NCBI GenBank assembly: GCA_000723505.1
Contig: HG934468.1
Coordinates: 3,070,798 to 3,134,797 of the forward strand
Length of the DNA stretch: 64,000 bases
From: Mucinivorans hirudinis
Lineage (GTDB): Bacteria; Bacteroidota; Bacteroidia; Bacteroidales; Rikenellaceae
Direction: 5' to 3'
Position numbers and translations under genes: made by a program. The first letter of the stretch is position 1; the number at the start of each line of letters is the position of its first letter. A model generated the notes under the pieces. It was not told the origin of the DNA. It saw only the letters and a list, made by a program, of their open reading frames with translations, and searched no databases. Below, one piece after another: positions 18,723 through 26,769 of the stretch.

Positions 18723-18753
18723 GAAAGATAGTAATTTTTTATAAAAAACCAAA
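18723..18753 (-). promoter_or_regulatory. malQ promoter
   Basis: On the minus strand TTTG (18753 to 18750) is followed after 19 nt by TATCTTTC (18730 to 18723), one base off the TAnnTTTG -7 consensus. The start codon is at 18696. Confidence 0.5.
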
Positions 18754-18855
18754 TATTTTTTTGACGAATCGTGTAATTCGCGGTTTCAAAGAGCAGAATT
18801 TATTACCTGACCGGCTGTTTGCAAGAAATATCTCGCGTATGGAGCTAAAAAATAT

Positions 18856-18863
18856 TACCTTTG
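18856..18863 (+). promoter_or_regulatory. miaB -7 box with long leader
   Basis: TACCTTTG is a good TAnnTTTG match. A start near 18870 would leave a leader of about 180 nt before miaB, holding two hairpins. Confidence 0.55.
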
Positions 18864-18898
18864 CACTCAGTTATGAAATTGTCATAATCTAATTTTAA

Positions 18899-18992
18899 GC
18901 ATACCGACTAAAGATGAGTATCTGCGCATTGTGTGCCCCCTAGGATAGTCGCGTGGTCGGCGGCGGTATGCACGATTTTTCGGAGGAAATCG
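18899..18992 (+). ncRNA. Candidate structured 5' leader RNA of miaB
   Basis: GCATACCG (18899-18906) pairs perfectly with CGGTATGC (18964-18971), closing a domain of about 57 nt that is GC-richer than its flanks. Directly after it CGATTT (18973-18978) pairs with AAATCG (18987-18992) around TTCGGAGG. The region lies between a good -7 box and the GTG start of miaB. It does not match tRNA, SRP RNA or a riboswitch class that I recognise. Confidence 0.35.
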
Positions 18993-19050
18993 GCTTGGAA
19001 AATAAAAGTATAAGCAACTAATAATTAGTCATTTACAAGAATACATACAG

Positions 19051-20403
19051 GTGAAAAAGATTGATGCACAGGCACTCAGGCTGGCAACTGCCGGTGGAGG
19101 CAAAATTTATATCGAAACCTATGGTTGCCAGATGAATGTGGGCGACTCGGAGGTGGTACTATCCATTATGAAAGATAATGGATATGAGCGCACCGAATAC
19201 ATTGACAATGCAGATGTTATCCTAATAAATACCTGTGCCGTGCGCGACAATGCCGAGCAGCGTATTTGGGGGCGTTTGTTTGAGATGCGTGCCGTAAAGA
19301 GACGTCGAGGTTGGGTGATGGTGGGCATTATTGGTTGTATGGCGGAACGGCTCAAAGAGGAGTTGATGGAGCGCGAGCAGGTGGTCGATTTGGTTGTTGG
19401 TCCCGACTCCTATCGCTCACTGCCCGACCTGGTTCGTACTGCTGCAACGGGGGGCAAAGCCATCAATGTGATGCTCTCACACGAGGAGACCTACGCCGAA
19501 ATTTCGCCCGTACGCACGGACAAAAACGGAGTTTCTGCATTTGTGGCAATTATGCGTGGTTGCAATAATATGTGTTCTTATTGCGTTGTGCCCTACACGC
19601 GTGGCGCGGAGCGCAGCCGTAGTTTTGAAACTATAATAAATGAGGTGCGCAATTTGTTTGAACGGGGTTATCGCGAGGTAACACTGTTGGGACAGAATGT
19701 AAATTCATATATGGATGGGCAGGTGGGTTTTGCGCAACTTTTGCGGGCGGTGGCGGAGATTTCGCCGTTGCTGCGTGTGCGCTTCGCAACCTCTCACCCC
19801 AAGGATTTGTCGGATGAAGTCATAAATGTTATTGCTTCGTATAAAAACATCTGTCGTTCGATTCACCTGCCGGCGCAATCGGGAAGCAATGTAATGTTAC
19901 AAGTTATGAATCGCAAATATACGCGTGAGTGGTATTTGGAGCGTATTAGCGCCATAAAAAAATCAATTCCCGAATGCTCAGTTTCGACTGACCTTATAGC
20001 GGGCTTTTGCGGAGAGACGGAGCAGGATCACGCCGACACTTTGTCACTGATGAACGAGGTGGGGTATGAGTTTGCCTATATGTTCAAATACTCGGAACGC
20101 CCCAACACCAAGGCTGCCCGCACAATGGCGGACGATATTTCGGAGGATGTCAAAACCGCCCGTTTGACCGAGATTATAAATCTGCAAAATGAGCTCTCTT
20201 TGGCAAGCAACAAGCGTGACATTGGCAAAGTGTTTGAGGTGTTGGTGGAGGGGCAGTCGAAGCGGTCGGCAGAACAACTCTTCGGGCGCACTTCTCAGAA
20301 TAAGGTTGTGGTTTTCGATGGTCGCGGGGCGAAAGTAGGTGATTATGTTGATGTGGTTGTCAATAGCTGCTCATCGGCTACGCTGATGGGGGAGGTGGTT
20401 TAG
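19051..20403 (+). CDS. miaB: tRNA-2-methylthio-N6-dimethylallyladenosine synthase
   Basis: This 450-residue radical-SAM enzyme adds the methylthio group to i6A37 in tRNAs. The N-terminal UPF0004 domain has ETYGCQMN (Cys26) and further Cys residues for the auxiliary cluster (NTCAVRDNA, IIGCMAE). The radical-SAM cluster motif is Cys171, Cys175 and Cys178 in GCNNMCSYC. A TRAM domain ends the protein (about 385-450). The closely related RimO and MtaB lack this set of motifs. The start is GTG at 19051 (VKKIDAQ), the only one giving a normal N terminus. Confidence 0.96.
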   Translation: MKKIDAQALRLATAGGGKIYIETYGCQMNVGDSEVVLSIMKDNGYERTEYIDNADVILINTCAVRDNAEQRIWGRLFEMRAVKRRRGWVMVGIIGCMAERLKEELMEREQVVDLVVGPDSYRSLPDLVRTAATGGKAINVMLSHEETYAEISPVRTDKNGVSAFVAIMRGCNNMCSYCVVPYTRGAERSRSFETIINEVRNLFERGYREVTLLGQNVNSYMDGQVGFAQLLRAVAEISPLLRVRFATSHPKDLSDEVINVIASYKNICRSIHLPAQSGSNVMLQVMNRKYTREWYLERISAIKKSIPECSVSTDLIAGFCGETEQDHADTLSLMNEVGYEFAYMFKYSERPNTKAARTMADDISEDVKTARLTEIINLQNELSLASNKRDIGKVFEVLVEGQSKRSAEQLFGRTSQNKVVVFDGRGAKVGDYVDVVVNSCSSATLMGEVV

Positions 20404-20411
20404 GCTGTTAC

Positions 20412-20546
20412 TAATCCGACACTTCTAAATCGGAACTTATTTGACAATAAGGCTTTTATCACCCTCTAAAAAGCGCAGCCAACTGATAAAATTAGAATAG
20501 TGTGAATATGACAAACAAAGAATTCCGATTTAGAAGTGTCGGGTTA
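20412..20546. repeat. 135-bp element with 24-bp terminal inverted repeats
   Basis: The left end 20412-20435 (CCGACACTTCTAAATCGGAA at its inner end) and the right end 20523-20546 are reverse complements with one mismatch in 24. The 87-bp interior is AT-rich and non-coding. The element starts 9 bp after the miaB stop. It looks like a MITE, or a very long hairpin acting as terminator. It differs in sequence from the CCGAGTTAA family. Confidence 0.7.
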
Positions 20547-20643
20547 ATACTCTGCGGAAAGCATTTTTGCTCATCTGCAACTGATTTTTTGACACCAGAA
20601 GGCTGCAAGATACAAATTTTGATACATTCAGAGGAGGCGGGAA

Positions 20644-20757
20644 ATGATGGTTTACTTATCCCCACTCTCTGAAAAAATATATTTGTCTCTTAACGGCATT
20701 CCTTGCCCACATCAGTTGCATTTATATGTTGAACTCAAGAAATTAGACGTTGCTTAA
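20644..20757 (+). other. Small 37-codon open frame, possible gene remnant
   Basis: From ATG at 20644 to TAA at 20755 a short frame has a protein-like composition (MMVYLSPLSEKIYLSL, then HQLHLYVELKKLDVA). I do not recognise it. Its end overlaps a 32-bp repeat also present after susD, which suggests the tail of a decayed mobile or duplicated gene rather than a working small protein. Confidence 0.25.
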
Positions 20758-20773
20758 ATTCCAAAAATAAAAC
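20742..20773 (+). repeat. 32-bp direct repeat, copy 1
   Basis: ATTAGACGTTGCTTAAATTC and the next 12 bases recur at 48071-48102 in the same orientation with one mismatch. Here it lies 24 bp before the tex start codon. Confidence 0.75.
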
Positions 20774-20797
20774 AGCTACTTATTTTCCCCTTAACAA

Positions 20798-22912
20798 ATG
20801 ACAATCATAGAACTTACTGCCCAACAGGTCGGCATATCTTTTCGGCAGGTAGATGCCACCATTGCGATGCTTGCCCAAGGTGCAACCGTCCCTTTCCTGA
20901 GTCGCTATCGCAAGGAGGCGACAGGCGGGCTTGATGAGGTGCAAATCGGTAAAATTGCCGAACAATATGCACGTTTGCAGGATATTGTTGCACGCAAGAT
21001 TACTATTTTAGAGACTATTGAGTCGCAAGGCAAACTCACGGGCGAGCTCCGCACACGCATCGAAAATTGTTGGAGCGCAGTAGAATTAGAGGATATTTAC
21101 CTCCCATATAAACCCAAGCGCACGACAAAGGCGGAGATTGCTCGCCGGCGTGGGCTTGAGTCGCTGGCAAAGATTTTGATGAGCCAGAACGAAAACGATG
21201 TGCAGACGCGGGCGGCAAAATTTATGACCGAAGAGGTCAAGAGTGAAAAGGAGGCATTGCAGGGTGCGCGTGATATTATTGCCGAGTGGGTCAATGAGGA
21301 TGAACTGACGCGTAACACCGTGCGTGGGTCGTTCCGTGCCACGGCAGAGATTGTCTCCAAGGTTGTCAAGGGCAAGGAGGCTGAGGGCGATAAATATCTC
21401 GACCTGTTCGACTACTCGACGCCACTCAAAAAATGCCCGTCACATCGCCTGTTGGCACTGCGCCGCGCCGAGGATGAGGGTTTTATTAAGGTCTCCATAA
21501 ATCCCGATATGGAAGGATGTCTCGAACGACTAAATCGCAGATATGTTCGCGGTACAAATAACTCATCGGAGCAGGTACGCCTTGCAGTGGAGGACTCTTT
21601 CAAACGCTTATTGAAGCCTTCTATTGAGACCGAGTTTGCCGCAGAGTCGAAATTAAAGGCTGACCAAGAGGCTATTGCAGTCTTTGCAACCAACCTACGC
21701 CAGTTGTTGATGGCTGCGCCGCTGGGACAGAAACGGGTGATGGGGGTAGACCCTGGCTACCGCACGGGGTGCAAAATTGTCTGCTTGGATGCGCAAGGGG
21801 CACTGCTTTACAACTATACAATCTTTCCACACCCACCTCAAAAAGAGTTGGCAAAGTCGGAGGCTGCAATTCGCGGACTTATAGAAAAGTTTGAGATTCA
21901 GGCAATCGCCGTGGGCAATGGCACTGCCAGTCGCGAGAGTGAAGATTTCTTTAAGCCTATTGCCAAAGATTATGGTATTCAGCTGTTTGTGGTGAGCGAG
22001 AATGGCGCTTCGATATATTCGGCATCGGAGGTGGCGCGAGATGAGTTCCCGGATTACGACGTGACGGTGCGTGGCTCGGTGAGCATAGCCCGTCGATTGG
22101 TAGACCCGCTGGCGGAACTTGTGAAAATCGACCCGAAGTCTCTCGGAGTGGGGCAGTATCAGCACGATGTAGACCAGAAATTGTTGAAAACAGCGTTGGA
22201 TACAGTGGTTGAGAGCTGTGTTAATACGGTGGGTGTCAATATCAACACGGCAAGCAGGCAGCTATTGAGCTATGTTTCGGGCATAGGCGACACATTGGCA
22301 CAGAACATTGTCGATTATCGCACGGCAAATGGCGCATTCCGCTCGCGCGAGGAGATTAAAAAGGTGGCACGGATGGGTCCTAAATCCTACGAACAGTGTG
22401 CAGGATTCTTACGCATTGACGGCGCAAATCCGTTGGATAACTCGGCGGTTCACCCCGAGAGCTACCAAATTGTGGCGCGAATGGCGGCAGACCTCAATGT
22501 AACGGTGAGCGAACTTATCAAAAACAAGGAGTTGCAAAAATCAATAAAGTCAGAGAATTACATCACCGACAAAGTGGGACTGCCGACCCTGACCGACATT
22601 CGGTCGGAACTCGAAAAGCCCGGCAGAGACCCACGCGGGGAGGTAAAAGCACTGGAGTTCGACGACTCTATTCGCAAGATTGAAGACCTGCACGAGGGTA
22701 TGATTCTCAACGGTATAGTGAACAATGTCACCGCTTTCGGTTGCTTTGTTGATATAGGAATCAAAGAGAACGGACTGGTGCACTTATCACAGATGGCGAA
22801 CCGCTTTGTCAAGGATGCAAACGAAATAGTAAAACTTCACCAGCACGTTCGCGTAAGGGTATTGTCGGTGGATTTGGCGCGGGGAAGGGTGCAGCTCTCG
22901 ATGAAGTTATGA
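20798..22912 (+). CDS. tex: Transcription accessory protein Tex, RNA-binding
   Basis: The 704-residue protein has the Tex layout: a helical N-terminal domain (FLSRYRKEATGGLDE), a YqgF/RuvX-like nuclease fold around residues 310-440 (VMGVDPGYRTGCKIV), helix-hairpin-helix repeats around 475-560 (ISYVSGIG-like SYVSGIGDTLAQNIV, VARMGPKSYEQCAGFLRI), and a C-terminal S1 RNA-binding domain from about 630 (GMILNGIVNNVTAFGCFVDIG). Tex binds nucleic acid and affects transcription, stress tolerance and virulence-gene expression in several bacteria. The length is slightly short of the usual 720-780 residues. Confidence 0.94.
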   Translation: MTIIELTAQQVGISFRQVDATIAMLAQGATVPFLSRYRKEATGGLDEVQIGKIAEQYARLQDIVARKITILETIESQGKLTGELRTRIENCWSAVELEDIYLPYKPKRTTKAEIARRRGLESLAKILMSQNENDVQTRAAKFMTEEVKSEKEALQGARDIIAEWVNEDELTRNTVRGSFRATAEIVSKVVKGKEAEGDKYLDLFDYSTPLKKCPSHRLLALRRAEDEGFIKVSINPDMEGCLERLNRRYVRGTNNSSEQVRLAVEDSFKRLLKPSIETEFAAESKLKADQEAIAVFATNLRQLLMAAPLGQKRVMGVDPGYRTGCKIVCLDAQGALLYNYTIFPHPPQKELAKSEAAIRGLIEKFEIQAIAVGNGTASRESEDFFKPIAKDYGIQLFVVSENGASIYSASEVARDEFPDYDVTVRGSVSIARRLVDPLAELVKIDPKSLGVGQYQHDVDQKLLKTALDTVVESCVNTVGVNINTASRQLLSYVSGIGDTLAQNIVDYRTANGAFRSREEIKKVARMGPKSYEQCAGFLRIDGANPLDNSAVHPESYQIVARMAADLNVTVSELIKNKELQKSIKSENYITDKVGLPTLTDIRSELEKPGRDPRGEVKALEFDDSIRKIEDLHEGMILNGIVNNVTAFGCFVDIGIKENGLVHLSQMANRFVKDANEIVKLHQHVRVRVLSVDLARGRVQLSMKL

Positions 22913-23022
22913 CAAATGATTCGGAAAAATAGTTATTGCTTTGAGAATTTCAATAGCGAGGCTCCAAAAAAATCAACCACACCGTCTGATTAGAAAATTG
23001 ACGAGTAAGAGCAATATTTAGT

Positions 23023-23054
23023 AAGTGGGGTAAAATAATTATTTTACCCCACTT
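23023..23054. terminator. 32-bp perfect palindrome between tex and htpG, bidirectional terminator
   Basis: AAGTGGGGTAAAATAA (23023-23038) is followed without spacer by its exact reverse complement (23039-23054), then by ATTTTTA. It sits between the 3' ends of the convergent tex and htpG. The arm resembles both ends of the inverted repeat at 43175-43304. Confidence 0.75.
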
Positions 23055-23058
23055 ATTT

Positions 23059-24984
23059 TTATATCATCGAAACGCTACGTTTAATAAATTTTGTCAGTGC
23101 CTCGCCTTTGAGTAGTCCAGTGCCTAGTAGTGCTAAATCGATGATTTGATGCAGTTTGCCGTTGCTTTCTCCCGCCTTGCTCAGAGCCTCTTTGCGCGCA
23201 TCATCAGTTAGACCTGCATCTACCTCCTTCTCTACTGAACCCAAAATATCGGTGATTAAGGGATTGTTGCCATTAACGACAATATTATAGCTATCAGCCA
23301 TTTCGCCATAAAAGTTCATATAACCGCCACCGGTTTTTGACATATCACGCATACGGCGCATAAACTCATTCTGAGTCACGACAACCGGAGCCTCCTCTGC
23401 TGCCAATGCCGCAAACTCCACGTTGTAAATCACCTCTTTTTCCTTGGGTAGAGCGGCTGTAAATACTTGGCGGAGCGTCTCTTGCTGCTCTATAGTGAGT
23501 GCCATTGCCAAAGACTCCTCTTTTTCAACTAACTTTTCAACCACATCGGCATCAATCCGCTTGAATGTCCAGTTCTCATTTTTATGTTCTAAGAAGCTGA
23601 TAAAGTGAGATTCAATGGGTGAGTCCATCACCAAAACATCATAACCCTTAGTCTTCGCTTTTTCGATGAAACTGTGTTGTGCTATGGTGTCGTTTGTGTA
23701 TAGAATAACAAGTTTACCATTCTTATCTGTCTGGCCATCTTTGATTAAATCTGAGTATTGCTCAAAAGTGTAGTAGTAATCGTCCGTATTTTTCAGAAGG
23801 GTGAACTCAGCGGCGCGCTCGCCAAATTTTTCATTGCTGATAACGCCGTATTGAATAAATATTTTGAGATCGTCCCACTTCTTTTCATACTCTGTCCGGT
23901 CGCTTTTGAATAACTCTGCCAATCTGTCTGCCACCTTTTTGGTTATGTGGTTCGATATTTTCTTTACATTCTGGTCGCTCTGTAAATAGGAACGCGAGAC
24001 GTTTAGCGGAATGTCGGGCGAGTCGATAACACCATTGAGGAGTGTCAGGAACTCGGGTACAATACCCTCCACCGAATCGGTTACAAAGACTTGATTGCAA
24101 TAGAGTTGTATCTTGTTTTTTTGAAATTCAAAGCTATTTTTGAGCTTGGGAAAATACAAAACACCTGTAAGATTGAACGGATAATCGACATTGAGATGGA
24201 TGTGGAATAGAGGCTCTTCCGCCATTGGGTAGAGCTTGTGGTAGAACTCATCGTACAACTCTTTCGTGATTTCGCTTGGGGCGATTTTCCAGAGTGGTTT
24301 AGTGTCGTTAATTATCTTATCTTTATCTGTATCAACATATTTTTTATTATCCTTATCCCACTCCTGCTCCTTACCAAAGGCTATTGCAACGGGTAGGAAT
24401 GAGCAATACTTCTTAAGAAGCTCCTCTATTTTGGTCTTATTGGCGAAAATCTCGGCATCTTCGGATGTGAAATGTAGAACTATGTCAGTGCCAAAGGTCT
24501 CTCTATTACTGTCTTGCAGCGTGTAATCAGGCGAGCCGTCGCACTCCCAATGCACAGCCTGCGAGCCCTCTTTGTAGGACTTGGTAACAATCTCAACCTT
24601 TTCCGCAACCATAAATGCCGAGAAGAAACCTAGCCCAAAGTGTCCGATGATATTTTGAGCATCAAGTTTATGCTTGCTCATAAACTCTTCGGCACCCGAG
24701 AAGGCGATTTGGTTGATGTATTTCTCGACCTCGTCGGCTGTCATACCCACGCCGTGGTCGGAAATGGTAAGAGTTTTTGCCTCCTCGTCCAACTTTACGT
24801 GGATGGTCTGGTCGCCAAGTTCACCCTTGTAGTCACCCAATGAGCTAAGTACTTTGATTTTAGTGGTTGCATCTACAGCATTACTCACCAATTCGCGAAG
24901 AAAGATTTCGTGGTCTGAGTATAGAAATTTTTTGATTATGGGGAAGATATTTTCTGTCGTAACCCCGATTTTTCCTGTCTGCAT
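23059..24984 (-). CDS. htpG: Molecular chaperone HtpG (Hsp90 family)
   Basis: This 641-residue cytoplasmic ATP-dependent chaperone starts with a GHKL ATPase domain. Visible motifs are FLRELVSNAVDA (Mg and ATP contacts), the DHGVGMTADEV lid segment and GHFGLGFFSAFMVA. The middle domain includes LNVSRSYLQSD with the catalytic Arg region. The C-terminal dimerisation domain is complete. The length is within the bacterial range, somewhat shorter than many Bacteroides homologues. Confidence 0.97.
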   Translation of the reverse strand: MQTGKIGVTTENIFPIIKKFLYSDHEIFLRELVSNAVDATTKIKVLSSLGDYKGELGDQTIHVKLDEEAKTLTISDHGVGMTADEVEKYINQIAFSGAEEFMSKHKLDAQNIIGHFGLGFFSAFMVAEKVEIVTKSYKEGSQAVHWECDGSPDYTLQDSNRETFGTDIVLHFTSEDAEIFANKTKIEELLKKYCSFLPVAIAFGKEQEWDKDNKKYVDTDKDKIINDTKPLWKIAPSEITKELYDEFYHKLYPMAEEPLFHIHLNVDYPFNLTGVLYFPKLKNSFEFQKNKIQLYCNQVFVTDSVEGIVPEFLTLLNGVIDSPDIPLNVSRSYLQSDQNVKKISNHITKKVADRLAELFKSDRTEYEKKWDDLKIFIQYGVISNEKFGERAAEFTLLKNTDDYYYTFEQYSDLIKDGQTDKNGKLVILYTNDTIAQHSFIEKAKTKGYDVLVMDSPIESHFISFLEHKNENWTFKRIDADVVEKLVEKEESLAMALTIEQQETLRQVFTAALPKEKEVIYNVEFAALAAEEAPVVVTQNEFMRRMRDMSKTGGGYMNFYGEMADSYNIVVNGNNPLITDILGSVEKEVDAGLTDDARKEALSKAGESNGKLHQIIDLALLGTGLLKGEALTKFIKRSVSMI

Positions 24985-25027
24985 ATTTGTATTAATTTTT
25001 GAGTTCTAACTAAACAAAAACTATGCC

Positions 25028-25068
25028 AGACGGGGTACGACTGACAAACTGTCAGTCGTACCCCGTCT
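25028..25068. terminator. 18-bp perfect hairpin between dnaB and htpG
   Basis: Arms 25028-25045 and 25051-25068 pair perfectly around AAACT. On the plus strand CTTTT follows. It lies after the 3' end of dnaB and before the htpG start on the same (minus) strand. It may terminate the prs-dnaB transcript or form part of an htpG regulatory region. Confidence 0.7.
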
Positions 25069-25119
25069 CTTTTAGGTTAATATGTCTTGTTGCTATTGAC
25101 CCTACGGCAATTAACTTGC

Positions 25120-25167
25120 GTGAAAGAGTTGTCAAAAATCCAAATTGTTTAATACCGAGTTAATATA
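25120..25167 (+). repeat. Dispersed CCGAGTTAA element, copy D
   Basis: GTGAAAGAGTTGTCAAAAAT through ACCGAGTTAATATA is the closest match to the consensus of the four copies. It is a solo end and lies 16 bp from the dnaB stop codon. Confidence 0.75.
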
Positions 25168-25183
25168 TTTCCGGAATCCCGAT

Positions 25184-26752
25184 TTAGAACGGTGCTTCAT
25201 CATCGAAGCTCCCCCCCCCCATCGGAGCAGCCATTGCAACGCTGCCCTGCGCTTGGCTCAGTTGGTCGTATCCGCCATCGTCCCAGCCACTACTACTCAC
25301 CTCGATAGCCGAGGATGAGCCGCCTGCAAAGTGTATCCCCGTATCGTCCCAATCGACAAACTTAGCCTGCTCGGCACGGAAACGAAGTCGCACGTCACCC
25401 ACTGCTCCATTACGGTGTTTCGCAAAAATTATTTGAGCCATACCAGCCGTGGGCGTACCATCTTCCTCGGTGGTAAGTCCATAGTACTCAGGGCGATGGA
25501 TAAATGCAACAATATCAGCATCCTGCTCAATAGCTCCCGATTCGCGAAGGTCGCTCAGCTGTGGACGCTTTGTGCCACCGCGACTCTCTACCGAGCGATT
25601 AAGCTGCGAGAGTGCCAATATCGGAATGTTCAACTCCTTGGCAATAGCTTTCAGCGAGCGCGAGATTGTGGCAACCTCCTGCTCGCGATTGCCCTTACCA
25701 TCAGCCGAACCTGCGGTCATAAGTTGCAAGTAGTCAATGATAATTATCTCTACGTTGTGTTGCATTTTAAGACGGCGCGCCTTGGAGCGAAACTCGAAAA
25801 TAGATAGCGCCGGAGTGTCGTCTATGAATAGTTTTGCGGCAGCCAGCGGCTTTACCGAAACCTCCAAATGCTTCCACTGGTCGGGATTGAGTTTGCCGCT
25901 TTTTATAAGGTTCGATTCCAAGCCCGACTCACCGATAATCAGACGCATCATTAGTTGTACGGAGCTCATCTCCAAAGAGAAAAATCCGACAGCTTTTTGA
26001 AAATCCACCGCAATATTGCGTGCCAAGGAGAGCACGAAAGCAGTTTTACCCATCGATGGACGAGCCGCAATAATGACAAGGTCAGATGGTTGCCATCCCA
26101 TCGTCATACGGTCGACATCCGTAAAACCACTTGGGCATCCGCTCATCCCGTCCGGTTTTTGCCCCGCCTCTTCGATGGTTTGAAGTGCCTTGCTCAGTAT
26201 ATCGCGCGACTTTTGCACATCGCGTTTAATGTTACCCTCGGCAATCTTAAATATTTCACTCTCAGCAAATTCCAGCAGGTCAGCAACATCTCGTCCATCA
26301 TCGAATGACTGTTCCTGAATGTCGGTCGAGGCGGCAATAAGCTGGCGTTGAATATGTTTTTGGGCAACAATCTTGGCGTGAAACTCTATGTGGGCAGCCG
26401 AGCCAACCTTCTGAGTGAGCGAGGCTAAGTACGCTGCTCCCCCCACGGCGGCAAGTTGCCCGGTACGTTGGAGTTGGTTGGATACTGTCAGCAGGTCAAT
26501 GGGTTCGATTCGTGCCGAAAGGTCGAGCACAGCCTGATAGATAAGTTGGTGTGCCTCCCTATAGAACGATTCGGGTTTAAGCAACTCCTGTACATTGAGA
26601 ATGGCGTGTTTTTCGAGCATCAGCGCACCGATAACCGCCTCCTCAAGCTCGTTAGCCTGAGGAGGGATTTTGCCTTTCTGTTGGCTTACGGATATGATAG
26701 TATCCGTAATTTTCTGTCTATCGGCTTGCTGTTTTTTTACTGCTTCTGCCAT
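25184..26752 (-). CDS. dnaB: Replicative DNA helicase DnaB
   Basis: This 522-residue hexameric helicase unwinds DNA at the replication fork. The N-terminal domain carries PPQANELEEAVIGALM. The RecA-like C-terminal domain has Walker A in ARPSMGKTAF, Walker B in IIIDYLQLM, and the SQLNRSVE and DLRESGAIEQDADIV motifs. No intein is present. The last roughly 50 residues are a Gly/Ser-rich acidic tail ending DDEAPF, resembling SSB-like acidic tips. A run of ten G on the coding strand (25211-25220) encodes Gly-Gly-Gly just before that tip. It follows prs by 17 bp on the same strand. Confidence 0.97.
   Translation of the reverse strand: MAEAVKKQQADRQKITDTIISVSQQKGKIPPQANELEEAVIGALMLEKHAILNVQELLKPESFYREAHQLIYQAVLDLSARIEPIDLLTVSNQLQRTGQLAAVGGAAYLASLTQKVGSAAHIEFHAKIVAQKHIQRQLIAASTDIQEQSFDDGRDVADLLEFAESEIFKIAEGNIKRDVQKSRDILSKALQTIEEAGQKPDGMSGCPSGFTDVDRMTMGWQPSDLVIIAARPSMGKTAFVLSLARNIAVDFQKAVGFFSLEMSSVQLMMRLIIGESGLESNLIKSGKLNPDQWKHLEVSVKPLAAAKLFIDDTPALSIFEFRSKARRLKMQHNVEIIIIDYLQLMTAGSADGKGNREQEVATISRSLKAIAKELNIPILALSQLNRSVESRGGTKRPQLSDLRESGAIEQDADIVAFIHRPEYYGLTTEEDGTPTAGMAQIIFAKHRNGAVGDVRLRFRAEQAKFVDWDDTGIHFAGGSSSAIEVSSSGWDDGGYDQLSQAQGSVAMAAPMGGGSFDDEAPF
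25211..25220. repeat. 10-bp homopolymer (C10 / G10 in coding sense) near the dnaB 3' end
   Basis: Ten C on the plus strand lie inside dnaB about 10 codons before its stop. Slippage would alter only the acidic C-terminal tip of the protein. It may also be a sequencing weak spot. Confidence 0.85.
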
Positions 26753-26769
26753 CTCTGCTTAAACGCGTA

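Noticed and set aside
18899-18992. Possible SRP RNA or tRNA upstream of miaB
   Set aside because: The SRP GGAA-tetraloop helix with its flanking conserved loop is absent, and no T-arm or cloverleaf can be drawn. Kept only as a leader candidate.
25172-25190. CCCGATTTAGAA at the dnaB end resembling the terminal repeat at 20523
   Set aside because: The match is only about 12 bp and mostly coding sequence for the dnaB C terminus; taken as chance.
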